A stretch of 64,000 nucleotides of DNA, taken from Megaustenia siamemsis (lineage: Eukaryota; Mollusca; Gastropoda; Stylommatophora; Ariophantidae). Shown here one piece after another: positions 25,301 to 30,775 of the stretch. Within the stretch, counting starts at the first letter, position 1, and every line of letters starts with the position of its first letter. The DNA lies in the NCBI GenBank assembly GCA_032433765.1, contig JAVIAB010000041.1, positions 72,810,232 to 72,874,231 of the forward strand. Reading direction: 5' to 3'. Position numbers and translations under genes: made by a program. The notes under the pieces were generated by a model. It saw only the letters and a list, made by a program, of their open reading frames with translations. It did no database searches and was not told where the DNA came from.

Positions 25301-25379
25301 GCTCAGCCGCTAGTGCATGGAGTGAGTCCTGGAGCATGCGGCATCGCTCCCTCTCCTCCCTCAGTTGTGCTTGGCGTAA
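246..25379 (-). CDS. OSBPL1A-like: Oxysterol-binding protein-related protein (ORP) gene, partial, seven internal exons
   Basis: Seven minus-strand exons (25379-25208, 21336-21234, 17882-17807, 12865-12733, 9934-9837, 5541-5367, 324-246) join in compatible phases into about 280 residues. In order they show a coiled coil, an acidic FFAT-like motif, an unstructured linker, and the first half of the OSBP-related lipid-transfer domain: [31 protein letters not shown], the family signature [23 protein letters not shown], then an ESYTWQN / VIHNVIVG block. Known role of the family: cytosolic sterol/phosphoinositide exchange at membrane contact sites, with FFAT binding ER-resident VAP proteins. ORP1/ORP2 is my best subfamily guess, based on the [13 protein letters not shown] segment. 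The 5' exons (any PH or ankyrin part) and the 3' half of the domain are not identified or lie left of base 1. Introns are 2.8-5.0 kb. Two exons carry apparent one-base deletions, so it is either a real gene with assembly indels or, less likely, a young pseudogene. Confidence 0.9.
328..2925. repeat. 56-bp minisatellite, about 46 copies
   Basis: Units start aagtacaagtcaaagttgtg and run through a gtgatatttctcactc core; the period is 56 bases with 1-4 base deletion variants. Variant units recur in the same order about 1.05-1.2 kb apart (for example around 729-970 versus 1943-2184), a higher-order duplication. It fills half of the ORP intron between 5366 and 325 and abuts the 3' splice site. Short reading frames here rotate through frames and are not genes. 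The last units degrade into CT-rich sequence after 2840. Confidence 0.97.
2933..3400 (-). mobile_element. RTE-type LINE, family A, 3' fragment
   Basis: On the minus strand the peptide includes [18 protein letters not shown] and [15 protein letters not shown], the region after the reverse transcriptase typical of RTE-clade LINEs. The element ends in the short GATA-like tail and 'ggcccataggg' block shared with copies at 14.6, 28.2 and 48.2 kb. It is 5' truncated and has no catalytic part. Confidence 0.8.
3530..4783 (+). mobile_element. RTE-type LINE, family B, RT to 3' end, dead
   Basis: The first 90 codons carry reverse-transcriptase motifs: [17 protein letters not shown] and [17 protein letters not shown] (motif A). 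[10 protein letters not shown] motif B follows near 3880. Motif C reads RYADGT at 3995-4012, where the second catalytic Asp of YADD is replaced by Gly. The C-terminal part has [11 protein letters not shown] and [20 protein letters not shown], and the element ends in a GATGATGATGA tail. Many stops and frame changes make it a pseudo-copy. Truncated relatives lie at 18319, 31058 and 38148. Confidence 0.85.
4950..5257 (+). mobile_element. RTE-type LINE, family E, 3' end with terminal minisatellite
   Basis: 4950-5085 matches, in reverse, the E copies at 40855-41385 and 44325-44590 (ggagaagacagatagaa ... gttgaagacctatgctccac). From 5066 the terminal block gaaagtgtttgttgaagac + ctatgctccacaggg is reiterated about four times at 45-55 base spacing up to 5257. 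A LINE 3' end therefore appears to have been amplified into a small tandem array. Confidence 0.75.
5258..5704. other. ORP exon flanks, otherwise unremarkable intron
   Basis: Apart from the exon at 5367-5541 I see only T/A-rich intron sequence here: a short run of A and GT repeats near 5540-5680 and no further reading frame with support. Confidence 0.6.
5367..5541 (-). CDS. OSBPL1A-like: ORP exon with OSBP signature EQVSHHPP
   Basis: Acceptor gtctccacag, donor GTGGGT at 5366, 175 bases. It encodes [17 protein letters not shown], then ITAFNADG, then [17 protein letters not shown], then [23 protein letters not shown] is the diagnostic OSBP signature; its His pair contacts the phosphoinositide head group in characterised ORPs. 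The frame changes twice, near 5465 (after NADG) and near 5410 (after WGKS). Each change is repaired by adding one base, and with both the exon is 59 codons and phase-compatible with both neighbours. Every residue otherwise fits the family, so assembly indels are more likely than decay. Confidence 0.9.
5705..6390. repeat. 60-bp minisatellite, about 11 copies, open on both strands
   Basis: The unit is tcaacatttccagttcttgt + tctgcacaggtctccacaac + tagctcaatttggtctctca, exactly 60 bases. The period is a multiple of three, so minus-strand frame 6395-5706 stays open for 229 residues as an 11-fold 20-residue repeat (core [18 protein letters not shown]), and the plus strand is open too. Most unit differences change single bases and never open a stop in the minus frame. 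It lies in the ORP intron between 9836 and 5542, sense to the gene. Flanking AG and GT dinucleotides exist, but the splice phases do not fit the neighbouring exons. I call it a repeat and keep coding as an open alternative. Confidence 0.9.
6528..7010 (-). mobile_element. RTE-type LINE, family C, 3' fragment
   Basis: It begins with atcatcatcatcaagtaccg (the reverse of the ATG-rich tail) and continues ctgctggcgtaggtgatcat, shared with copies at 19176, 34850, 41866 and 61931. In reverse it encodes remnants of the RTE C-terminal region (FRRMLRI..TAKKS-like). It is 5' truncated and full of frame breaks. Confidence 0.8.
7011..7950. other. Degenerate repeat DNA split by a SINE
   Basis: 7020-7369 and 7676-7900 look like decayed minus-strand retroelement sequence (an imperfect endonuclease/RT-like reading in reverse near 7240-7330), but I cannot assign a family. 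The SINE at 7370-7675 interrupts it. Confidence 0.35.
7370..7675 (+). mobile_element. tRNA-derived SINE, family S-II
   Basis: The head ggttggcctcaaggcgagat has A-box spacing, and gagttcaaatcccgg at about 7430 is a B-box. The body (cactgcgacaaccacccctg, atggattaacacgcaaaatt) is shared with the reverse copy at 28550-28876. It is not a tRNA gene: it has a long unrelated body and no cloverleaf 3' half. Confidence 0.75.
7957..8470 (+). mobile_element. LINE fragment with RNase H domain, family F
   Basis: The 105-codon frame contains [15 protein letters not shown] (catalytic Asp context) and [19 protein letters not shown], the His-x-Gly...Asp end of a LINE-encoded RNase H. Downstream the sequence ends with gatctgagcacctatggaca and a GATGATGAC tail near 8455-8467. 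Similar ends occur at 33900 and 57090. RNase H-bearing LINEs belong to the I/jockey-related groups. Only the 3' part is present, with stops. Confidence 0.75.
8471..8863. other. Intron, nothing recognised
   Basis: AT-rich, no motif, repeat or supported reading frame seen. Confidence 0.5.
8864..9697. repeat. GA-rich minisatellite, 16-18 bp unit, about 45-50 copies
   Basis: The unit is gagctgtcaagggagag with variants gaaactgtcaaggtaga and gggctgtcaagggaaag. The plus strand is strongly purine-rich. It lies in the ORP intron, its end about 140 bases beyond the donor of exon 9837-9934. Confidence 0.95.
9714..9811. repeat. 50-bp tandem duplication
   Basis: The block containing acatgaccagagaatatgtg + tcctcaataagtaaacagta occurs twice head-to-tail, almost identical, ending 25 bases from the ORP donor at 9836. 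Confidence 0.9.
9837..9934 (-). CDS. OSBPL1A-like: ORP exon: [13 protein letters not shown] segment
   Basis: A T-rich acceptor ends in cacaatag; the donor GTATAT is at 9836; the exon is 98 bases, phase 0 in and two bases over at the end. The product reads [17 protein letters not shown] followed by [23 protein letters not shown] is near-invariant in ORPs, in the lid/entrance region of the sterol pocket. The terminal AG joins the G of the exon at 5541 to give Arg, so the peptide runs [11 protein letters not shown] across the junction. The frame is intact. A 50-bp duplication and a long 17-bp-unit array lie 25-140 bases beyond the donor. Confidence 0.9.
10070..11955. repeat. 34-bp minisatellite (30-bp variant), about 57 copies
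   Basis: The unit is tctcatataaaactggtagt + ctgtctcattgttc (34 bases); a deletion variant lacking TGTC gives 30 bases. It fills most of the ORP intron between exons 12733 and 9934. Open frames across it (for example 10664-11164 +) only reflect the absence of stops in the unit. Confidence 0.97.
11956..12732. other. ORP intron remainder, nothing recognised
   Basis: AT-rich unique sequence. No retroelement protein similarity or tandem structure seen up to the donor at 12732. Confidence 0.5.
12733..12865 (-). CDS. OSBPL1A-like: ORP exon: [14 protein letters not shown] segment
   Basis: Acceptor atcacttgacag, donor GTATGT at 12732, 133 bases. Read with two compensating bases it gives 45 codons: [14 protein letters not shown], then [15 protein letters not shown], then [16 protein letters not shown]. 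This is the conserved helical region of the ORP lipid-binding domain. As given, the frame breaks twice, near 12824 and near 12780. Each break sits in a GGG run (CCC in the coding sense) and is repaired by one extra base. There are no stops or unlikely residues apart from these. That pattern suggests homopolymer under-calling in the assembly; two real deletions in a pseudogene are the alternative. Confidence 0.87.
13180..13425 (+). mobile_element. RTE-type LINE fragment, family H
   Basis: The frame [18 protein letters not shown], followed by a basic 'GIVKGVRS' segment, resembles the W-[YF]-G-H / GKRxRGR part of RTE C-termini. It is short, with stops. Only one copy in the window. Confidence 0.5.
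13568..13856. repeat. 28-bp minisatellite, about 10 near-identical copies
   Basis: The unit is ctttatcagcagatgtttgc + actaagca. Copies are almost perfect (one g/c change near 13790), so the array is recent or homogenised. Confidence 0.97.
13945..14650 (+). mobile_element. RTE-type LINE, family A, 3' part
   Basis: It encodes, with two stops, [59 protein letters not shown] and [19 protein letters not shown]: the YLG, TYxxES, LGI and GH landmarks of an RTE C-terminus. The 3' end has gccggctatggctcgaaagg followed by an ATAGATAGATC tail. It is the best preserved family A C-terminus in the window, but the RT core is absent. Confidence 0.85.
14653..14765 (-). mobile_element. RTE-type LINE fragment, family G
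   Basis: The reverse complement reads aaaagatggataaatggaat followed by an ..agaaatactcagag block, matching the family G copy at 43420-43570. Very short. It abuts the 3' end of the family A copy on the opposite strand. Confidence 0.55.
14833..15262 (+). mobile_element. RTE-type LINE, family D, 3' fragment
   Basis: It matches the cleaner copy at 25507-26017: pieces such as [17 protein letters not shown] and [18 protein letters not shown] occur in shifting frames. It ends in a GATGA tail near 15258. Sequence at 15290-15400 may be another reversed RTE scrap (an AGG/GGA-rich '[10 protein letters not shown]' reading in reverse). Confidence 0.75.
15483..15946. repeat. 63-bp minisatellite, about 7 copies
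   Basis: The unit is gatgggttagtttcataatg + gacacaattccatcaatcaa + gttatcaaatatatgacttgttt. 63 is divisible by three, hence a spurious minus-strand 21-residue repeat frame. One partial unit at 15715-15725 duplicates only the gacacaattcc segment. Confidence 0.95.
16066..16355. repeat. (GA)n-rich purine tract
   Basis: About 290 bases of nearly uninterrupted A/G on the plus strand (gagagaga, gaaagaga). The Leu/Ser-rich minus-strand frames across it are artefacts. Confidence 0.95.
16564..17147. repeat. 53-bp minisatellite, about 10 copies
   Basis: The unit is gagctgaagttgccagcaaa + tcatagctgaaggcttgtgt + caggattggtaca. Variants run in order: 'ctgaaggc' units first, then 'cttatggc', then 'ctgacatc', showing progressive divergence toward the 3' side. 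Confidence 0.97.
17416..17679 (+). mobile_element. tRNA-derived SINE, family S-I, with target-site duplication
   Basis: The head ggagccgcgatagctcagtg (A-box region) and gggttcgatcccaacc (B-box) are followed by a body ending ggcgtgacaggggtacttta and a T-rich tail. An 11-base target-site duplication, acatgcaagca, flanks it at 17404-17414 and 17680-17690. It lies about 115 bases downstream (gene sense) of an ORP donor. Other copies: 21907, 38966, 43802 and 54268. Confidence 0.92.
17807..17882 (-). CDS. OSBPL1A-like: ORP exon: start of lipid-transfer domain
   Basis: Acceptor ttattcccag, donor GTGAGG at 17806, 76 bases. One base completes Arg, then 25 codons: [20 protein letters not shown] followed by QCIGK. 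The S-x-W-S-I-L-K-x-C-I-G segment is the conserved entry into the OSBP-related domain. The exon ends in phase 0, matching the phase-0 start of the next exon at 12865. The exon edge and acceptor sit inside the first of three degenerate tandem copies (17870-18015). The reading frame is intact. Confidence 0.88.
17870..18015. repeat. Degenerate tandem triplication overlapping an ORP splice acceptor
   Basis: Three imperfect ~48-base copies begin ggtagcgaggttctgggaat (17871), ggtagcaaggatttggggaa (about 17923) and gtgcagtgagactctagaga (about 17972). Each ends in a gaaaaactggtt-like block. The ORP acceptor and first exon bases lie in the first copy. Confidence 0.6.
17988..18266 (-). other. Open frame in ORP intron, significance unclear
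   Basis: The minus frame includes [19 protein letters not shown] and [10 protein letters not shown] and follows a good acceptor-like tgctattttag (near 18165). I recognise no domain, and its coding status is doubtful because it ends at a stop only about 100 bases before the next ORP exon. Confidence 0.2.
18279..19025. repeat. 23-bp minisatellite split by a LINE
   Basis: The unit is aacacagcacttgttatcaa + att, about 18-20 copies after 18617 and two before 18319. The LINE at 18319-18616 interrupts the array, flanked by tttgttatc on both sides. Confidence 0.93.
18319..18616 (+). mobile_element. RTE-type LINE, family B, 5'-truncated, inside a minisatellite
   Basis: It encodes [19 protein letters not shown] and [15 protein letters not shown] as in the copy at 4490-4780, and ends in a GATGATGATGATGA tail. 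The flanking 9-base tttgttatc at 18310-18318 and 18617-18625 is either a target-site duplication or simply the array unit. It must be younger than the array. Confidence 0.85.
19176..19550 (-). mobile_element. RTE-type LINE, family C, 3' fragment
   Basis: It starts catcatcatcatcaagtacc (reversed tail) and runs parallel to the copies at 6528 and 41866 up to about 19550. 5' truncated, with frame breaks. Confidence 0.8.
19850..20400. repeat. 62-bp minisatellite, about 8 copies
   Basis: The unit is ttcataagtaacatcttcat + ataacatgccaccttggctt + ttgtttttcttgatattggaga. Copies are 95% or more alike by eye. Confidence 0.96.
20446..21100 (-). mobile_element. RTE-type LINE reverse-transcriptase fragment
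   Basis: 20446-20530 is a reversed 3' terminal block (tctatctattg ... gccgaagacggcacataggg) like family A. 20550-21100 in reverse encodes [20 protein letters not shown] (RT motif A), preceded by a [13 protein letters not shown] segment, and the reversed motif C region near 20630. The latter part matches 42560-42650 in the family C copy. Many stops: a dead copy, possibly two fragments. Confidence 0.75.
21234..21336 (-). CDS. OSBPL1A-like: ORP exon: linker, GC donor
   Basis: Acceptor tatgttacag, exon from 21336. The first two bases complete the Gly codon left open by the previous exon. It encodes about 34 residues of acidic, Thr/Asn-rich linker ([16 protein letters not shown]...) between the FFAT-like motif and the lipid domain, with no domain of its own, as in other ORPs. 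It ends GGCAG followed by GCAAGT, the standard consensus of a GC-AG intron. The two leftover bases AG plus the A that opens the next exon make Arg in an R-T-S-L-P context, which agrees with the ORP family. There is no GT donor in the right phase nearby. The 31-bp minisatellite starts about 17 bases from the acceptor. Confidence 0.8.
21354..21574. repeat. 31-bp minisatellite, about 7 copies
   Basis: The unit is aacatggtgaaatagattat + ggtgatgtcag. It begins about 17 bases from the ORP acceptor at 21337. Confidence 0.96.
21575..21893. other. ORP intron, pyrimidine-rich patch
   Basis: A CT-rich stretch at 21650-21725; otherwise nothing recognised. Confidence 0.5.
21907..22165 (-). mobile_element. 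tRNA-derived SINE, family S-I, with 13-base target-site duplication
   Basis: Reverse orientation copy with the B-box ggttgggatcgaaccc and the A-box region ctgagctatcacggctccc. The 13-base tatagttaatgta is perfectly duplicated at 21894-21906 and 22166-22178. Complete at both ends. Confidence 0.93.
22724..24065 (+). mobile_element. mariner (Tc1/mariner, DD34D) transposon
   Basis: Perfect 34-base terminal inverted repeats lie at 22733-22766 and 24016-24049, starting gtcaaaaagtaatgcacacc. The element sits in the 38-bp array. A TA at 22722-22723 and one at 24066-24067 allow the array unit (caagTA ... TAtnagtaatag) to be rejoined, so I take TA as the target duplication; the exact outer ends are uncertain by a few bases. 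The transposase frame is broken. Confidence 0.93.
22883..23951 (+). pseudogene. mariner transposase, two frameshifts
   Basis: About 350 codons in three frames. The N-terminal part (from 22883) has an HTH-like [13 protein letters not shown] and HDLPRSGRV. The frame changes near 23190, then gives [16 protein letters not shown] (first Asp), [10 protein letters not shown] (second Asp) and [18 protein letters not shown] (third Asp). Exactly 34 residues separate the last two Asp, the mariner DD34D spacing. A second slip near 23803 (loss of one base at gggaacacttt) moves the C-terminal 49 codons, which end [15 protein letters not shown] and TAA at 23949-23951. All three catalytic Asp are present, so only the indels disable it. 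Confidence 0.92.
25208..25379 (-). CDS. OSBPL1A-like: ORP exon: coiled coil and FFAT-like motif
   Basis: Acceptor: a T-rich tract ending in ccttgacag, exon from 25379. Donor GTGAGG at 25207, giving a 172-base exon that starts in phase 0 and ends one base into a codon. The product starts [17 protein letters not shown], a charged heptad-like segment, continues with [14 protein letters not shown], then reaches [22 protein letters not shown] surrounded by acids fits the FFAT consensus EFFDAxE, with Cys in place of Ala and Asp in place of the final Glu. ORPs place an FFAT between their N-terminal part and the lipid domain, as here. The 38-bp minisatellite begins about six bases inside the donor-side intron, and the 40-bp minisatellite lies about 70 bases from the acceptor. 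No frame damage is visible. Confidence 0.85.
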
Positions 25380-25448
25380 CTGTCAAGGAAAAAAACAAAG
25401 CTGTCAATACCAGAGAAGAAGAACTTACTGGGCAAGGGCATCAAATGT

Positions 25449-26775
25449 TGAAAGTAGAACTAAATCACAAGGTGGGTTGGACTATTGTAGAAAGTAGAAC
25501 TAAATCTGCAAAAATAGCATTTCAGAAAATGACAAATATCTTATGCAACAAATTTATGTCAATAGAAATGGGAAAGAGAGTTCATCTGTGCTATATAGAA
25601 CCAATTCTGACCTATGGAAGTGAATCATGGATAGTAGACAAACAAATGAAAAGATGGTTAGAGGCTTCAGAGATAGAATTTCTCAGAAGAATGTTGAAAG
25701 TTCTCTGGACAGCTAAAAAGACCAATGAGGAAATTCTCAAAAAGGCCAACACAAAAAGAGAGCTCCTAAAAAACATCAGAAAGAAACAATCAACATTTTT
25801 CGGGCACGTCATGAGAAGAGGAAAGTTGGAATACTTGGTTACAACTGACAAAATAAAAGGAAAGAGAGATCGTGGACGACAAAGAGAGAAAAAACTGGAT
25901 AGCTTGAAGTCATGGCATGGCAAACAGTCAACAACAGAACTGATTCGATGCACTGTAGATAGAAGATTGTGGAAGGACAAGATCACCTATGCCAAACAGT
26001 ATGGCACATGATGATGAGAACTAAATCACAAGGTGGGCTGGAATATTGTAGAAAGTAGAACTAAATCACAAGGTGGGCTGGACTATTGTAGAAAGTAGAA
26101 CTAAATCACAAGGTGGGTTGGACTATTATAGAAAGTAGAACTAAATCACAAGGTGGGTTGGACTATTGTAGAAAGTAGAACTAAATCACAAGGTGAGCTG
26201 AACTATTGTAGAAAGTAGAACTAAATCACAAGGTGAGCTGAACTATTATAGAAAGTAGAACTAAATCACAAGGTGGGCTGAACTATTGTAGAAAGTAGAA
26301 CTAAATCACAAGGTGGGCTGAACTATTGTAGAAAGTAGAACTAAATCACAAGGTGAGCTGAACTATTGTAGAAAGTAGAACTAAATCACAAGGTGAGCTG
26401 AACTATTGTAGAGAGTAGAACTAAATCACAAGGTGGGCTGAACTATTTTAGAAAGTAGAACTAAATCACAAGGTGAGCTGAACTATTGTAGAAAGTAGAA
26501 CTAAATCACAAAGTGGGCTGAACTATTGTAGAAAGTAGAACTAAATCACAAGGTGAGCTGAACTATTGTAGAGAGTAGAACTAAATCACAAGGTGGGCTG
26601 AACTATTTTAGAAAGTAGAACTAAATCACAAGGTGAGCTGAACTATTGTAGAAAGTAGAACTAAATCACAAAGTGGGCTGAACTATTGTAGAAAGTAGAA
26701 TTAAATCACAAGGTCGGCTGGTCTATTGTAGAAAGCAGAACTAAACCACAGAGAAGATTGGACTACTGTAGAAAG
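25449..26775. repeat. 40-bp minisatellite interrupted by a LINE
   Basis: The unit is gaactaaatcacaaggtggg + ctgaactattgtagaaagta. One and a half copies precede 25507 and about 19 follow 26018. Confidence 0.95.
25507..26017 (+). mobile_element. RTE-type LINE, family D, young 5'-truncated insertion
   Basis: An uninterrupted frame of about 168 codons to the TGA near 26009 encodes [58 protein letters not shown] and KGKRDRGRQREKKLDSLK. These are the TYG.E.W, RRML, GH and GRxR landmarks of an RTE C-terminus. Its tail is ATGATGA. Gaactaaatc flanks both sides. An intact frame in the middle of an array argues for recent insertion. Confidence 0.9.
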
Positions 26776-26794
26776 TACTCAAAACCTCATAATA

Positions 26795-26836
26795 TAATAT
26801 GATATTATATATAGTATATATATATATATATATTAC
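26795..26836. repeat. (TA)n microsatellite
   Basis: Runs of atatatat flank between two arrays. Confidence 0.9.
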
Positions 26837-26849
26837 TCATAATAAGATT

Positions 26850-27445
26850 TTAACGTGACTGCAATAAGATACGGTAGATTCTAACATGACTGCATTAAGA
26901 TATGGTAGATTCTAATATGATTGCATTAAGATATGGTAGATTCTAATATGACTGCATTAAGATATGGTAGATTCTAATATGATTGCATTAAGATATGGTA
27001 GATTCTAATATGACTGCATTAAGATATGGTAGATTCTAATATGACTGCATTAAGATATGGTAGATTCTAATATGACTGCATTAAGATATGGTAGATTCTA
27101 ATATGACTGCATTAAGATATGGTAGATTCTAATATGACTGCATTAAGATATGGTAGATTCTAATATGACTGCATTAAGATATGGTAGATTCTAATATGAC
27201 AGCATTAAGATATGGTAGATTCTAATATGACTGCATTAAGATATGGTAGATTCTAATATGACTGCATTAAGATATGGTAGATTCTAATATGACTGCATTA
27301 AGATATGGTAGATTCTAATATGACTGCATTAAGATATGGTAGATTCTAACATGACTGCATTAAGATATGGTAGATTCTAATATGACTGCATTAAGATATG
27401 GTAGATTCTAATATGACTGCATTAAGATATGGTAGATTCTAATAT
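26850..27445. repeat. 31-bp minisatellite, about 19 copies
   Basis: The unit is tctaatatgactgcattaag + atatggtagat. Highly homogeneous. Confidence 0.97.
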
Positions 27446-27806
27446 GCCTGCATTAAGATATGATGCATCCCCTAACTCTATGATACTCATCTAATATGAC
27501 AGCATTAAGATATGATGCATCCCCTAACTCTATGATACTCATCTAATATGACAGCATTAAGATATGATGCATCCCCTAACTCTCTGATACTCATCTAATA
27601 TGACAGCATTAAGATATGATGCATCCCCTAACTCTCTGATACTCATCTAATATGACAGCATTAAGATATGATGCATCCCCTAACTCTCTGATACTCATCT
27701 AATATGACAGCATTAAGATATGATGCATCCCCTAACTCTCTGATACTCATCTAATATGACAGCATTAAGATATGATGCATCCCCTAACTCTCTGATACTC
27801 ATCTAA
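27440..27806. repeat. 52-bp minisatellite, 7 copies, derived from the adjacent 31-bp unit
   Basis: The unit is aatatgacagcattaagata + tgatgcatcccctaactctc + tgatactcatct. Its first 22 bases are the core of the neighbouring 31-bp unit, so the second array captured part of the first plus new sequence. Confidence 0.95.
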
Positions 27807-28006
27807 TATGCTTCATTTTTAATGTCTGAAGTATTAGATCAAATATCCCCAATCAATATCTTGACAGCAAATCACTGCAGGAGAGTAAGAGAGAGAGAGA
27901 GAGAGAGAACTCAAGAAAGAAAGATAGAGATCAAGATAAGGAAAAGGAAAAAAATGGAGTAAAAGTAGTCCCATAGTATCTCCCTCTTACAGTATCATAA
28001 AGAAGC

Positions 28007-28227
28007 ATCCCAGAGAGACACTGAGAAGAACATTGATCAGAGAGGTAAGAGCAGCAGGAATCGGCTCCCTCAATGAGATAGAGTTGCTTGCACAGAACAG
28101 AGACAAATGGTGAAATTTGATAAAAGATTGAAAACTGCTAGAATAAAATTTAGATAAGAGAAGAGTATCTGGGTCTATGCCCTATGGGCCGACTACGGCT
28201 CGAAAGGTCATTAGATAGATAGATTGT
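28007..28227 (+). mobile_element. RTE-type LINE, family A, extreme 3' end
   Basis: It runs from cagagagacactgagaagaa to cgaaaggtcattagatagat, matching 14430-14645. Coding remnant only. The 27895-27945 GA tract precedes it. Confidence 0.8.
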
Positions 28228-28268
28228 ATCTCCACACATGAGAGTTATTGACAGTAAGTTTCCATTAC

Positions 28269-28353
28269 ATGCGATGCATCAAAGGGGAATGTGGTGTGAG
28301 ATCCATAAATTTCAATGTCCAGCAGCACATTAAGGGTGATGTGGCCAAGAACT
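28269..28353 (-). CDS. Candidate host exon of unknown gene
   Basis: After an acceptor-like tgtgttttaacaaag the minus frame reads LGHITLNVLLDIEIYG and then SHTTFPFDASH, followed by GTAATG as a possible donor. Codon usage looks coding, and the end phase (0) would suit the ORP exon at 25379, 2.9 kb downstream. I cannot match it to any ORP domain, so it could equally be another gene or chance. Confidence 0.3.
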
Positions 28354-28549
28354 CTTTGTTAAAACACAAATAGCCACACCACATGATGTCATCATTTCTC
28401 ATTCTCTCTTTCTTTGCAACATTAATGGCTTCTCAAGCATCTCATTTTACATTTTGTGATCTTTCTTCTTTGTGACTTTGGTAAAGATCATGTTTACGTT
28501 GACAACAGAAAGAGTGATTTTTTTTCCCTTTTTTTTTCTTCGTTTGCCA

Positions 28550-28876
28550 GCTTTTACCTCTGACGAAGTCCCTAGAGACTAGAAACTGAATTTTGTGTGT
28601 TAATCCATTTTTCCCTGGCAGCCGTGTGCACAGGGGGCAGCTGTGTGCACAGGGGTCCCTCGCAGCACAGGCAGATAACTCTGTCTTTGGAGGTACTCAT
28701 ATTTTTTCCGTCCATGAGTAATTGACGTTTCAAGCCGGGTCTCGCTGCTGAGACCAGGGGTGGTTGCCGCAGAGAGAAATCATAAATAAAAATCCCAACT
28801 GGTACAGCTGGGACTTGAACCCACAACCTCTCTGTCTTGATGCCAGCGTCTTGTCTTGAGACCAACCAGTCCCGGA
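28550..28876 (-). mobile_element. tRNA-derived SINE, family S-II
   Basis: Reverse copy of the element at 7370. It has the B-box gggacttgaacccac, the head ending gaccaaccagtcccgg, and an A-rich tail (reversed ttttttttccc near 28518-28540). A 24-base segment (gcagccgtgtgcacagggg / gcagctgtgtgcacagggg) is duplicated inside it near 28618-28660. Possible imperfect flanking repeat gaaagagtgatt / gaagaatgatt. Confidence 0.8.
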
Positions 28877-29164
28877 AGAATGATTGAAATATATTATTTG
28901 TTAATTTATTGACAGTTTGATATAGTGACTTAGATGTTGAGGTACATTCTGGTAACTTGTTTCAATTTCTTTATCAGTTCTTCCATTCTCTGTGAAAACA
29001 CTTTCCAGATACTTGAATTCAGGGATCTACTTAAACATACCTTGAATGTTAAGTGGACCATGTGACCCACTTATTTATCTTCGTAATATCTGTCTTGGAT
29101 ATGCTATCGTTCATGCTTATCTTTCACAAGCAATTAGTTTATCTTCATTTCGCTTGTTCTTAAT
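28877..29164. other. Nothing recognised
   Basis: T-rich sequence, possibly very old reversed LINE material (ctttatcagttcttccattc), not assignable. Confidence 0.4.
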
Positions 29165-29665
29165 TTGCTTTTATTGAATCGATCAGACTGAATCAATCCA
29201 GGAATCTTACTTTTAATTAAATTCATGAAACTGAATGAATCCATGAATCTTACTTTAATTGTAATTAAATTCATGAAACTGAATGAATCCATGAATCTTA
29301 CTTTTAATTGTAATTAAATTCATGAAACTGAATGAATCCATGAATCTTACTTTTAATTGTAATTAAATTCATGAAACTGAATGAATCCATGAATCTTACT
29401 TTTAATTGTAATTAAATTCATGAAACTGAATGAATCCATGAATCTTACTTTTAATTGTAATTAAATTCATGAAACTGAATGAATCCATGAATCTTACTTT
29501 TAATTGAATTCATCTGACTGAATCAATCCATGAATCTTACTTTTAATTGAATTCATCAGACTGAACCAATCCATGAATCTTACTTTTAATTGAATTCATC
29601 AGACTGAATCAATCCATGAATCTTACTTTTAATTGAATTCATCAGACTGAATCAATCCAGGAATC
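29165..29665. repeat. 49-bp and 43-bp minisatellite, about 10 copies
   Basis: Units with aattgtaattaaattcatga + aactgaatgaatccatgaat + cttactttt (49 bases, about 6 copies) are flanked by a shorter 43-base form with attcatcagactgaatcaat. Confidence 0.95.
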
Positions 29666-29924
29666 TTTCACTATCAGCTTAGAATCTTAATATGTTCCAC
29701 ACAAACCAACAGTTTTAAGTTCTTCAAAGGCACAATTTCTAAACAAATAGTGTGACATGCCAATAAATGATATAATTGATCTACTCACAACTCTCTCAGA
29801 CATGATTCATTTATAGTCCAAGTACTGCTGGATTTATTTGTGCAGCAAAGTTAAATTTATTTCTAAAGTAGCAAAGTACTACTTATTTTTAAAAGAATTT
29901 AGTCCAAATACAAAACTGTTTGCA

Positions 29925-30775
29925 TCTGCGATAGTACAGGGATCTAAATGTTCTACGGTAGCACAAGGATCTAAATATTCTACGGTAGCACAGGGATCTA
30001 AATATTCTACGATAGCATAGGGATCTAAATATTCTGCGATAGCACAGGGATCTAAATATTCTACGGTAGCACAGGGATCTAAATATTCTACGGTAGCACA
30101 GGGATCTAAATATTCTGCGATAGCACAGGGATCTAAATATTCTACGATAGCACAGGGATCTAAATATTCTGCGATAGCACAGGGATCTAAATATTCTGTG
30201 ATAGCACAGGGATCTAAATATTCTGCGATAGCACAGGGATCTAAATATTCTGTGATAGCACAGGGATCTAAATATTCTACGATAGCACAGGGATCTAAAT
30301 ATTCTGTGACAGCACAGGGATATAAATATTCTGCAATAGGGTAGAGATCTAAATACTCTGCAGCAGCACATGGATCTAAATATATGCAGACATAACAGGG
30401 ATCTTCATACTCCTTAATTGCACAGGAATTTAAATATTCTGCAGGTGCAATAGCACAGGGATCTAAACATTATACAATAGCACAGGGATTTAAATATTCC
30501 ACAATAGTACAGGGATCTAAATATTCCACAACAGTACAGGGATCTAAATATTCCACAATAGTACAGGGATCTAAATATTCCACAATAGTACAGGGATCTA
30601 AATATTCCACAATAGTACAGGGATCTAAATATTCCACAATAGTACAGGGATCTAAATATTCCACAATAGTACAGGGATCTAAATATTCCACAATAGTACA
30701 GGGATCTAAATTCCACAATAACACAGGGATCTAAACATTCCACAATAGCACAGGATCTAAATATTCCACAATATC
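29925..30775. repeat. 27-bp minisatellite in two subfamilies, about 30 copies
   Basis: 29925-30380 is built of gatagcacagggatctaaat + attctgc, and 30415-30775 of aatagtacagggatctaaat + attccac. The period of 27 is in frame and gives a meaningless 9-residue minus-strand repeat (RIFRSLCYR). Confidence 0.96.

Noticed and set aside
25612..25986. Minus-strand 124-codon frame
   Set aside because: Shadow of the intact family D LINE frame on the plus strand.
29889..30743. Repetitive 109-160 residue minus-strand frames
   Set aside because: They follow directly from the 27-bp unit; no start, splice or composition evidence.
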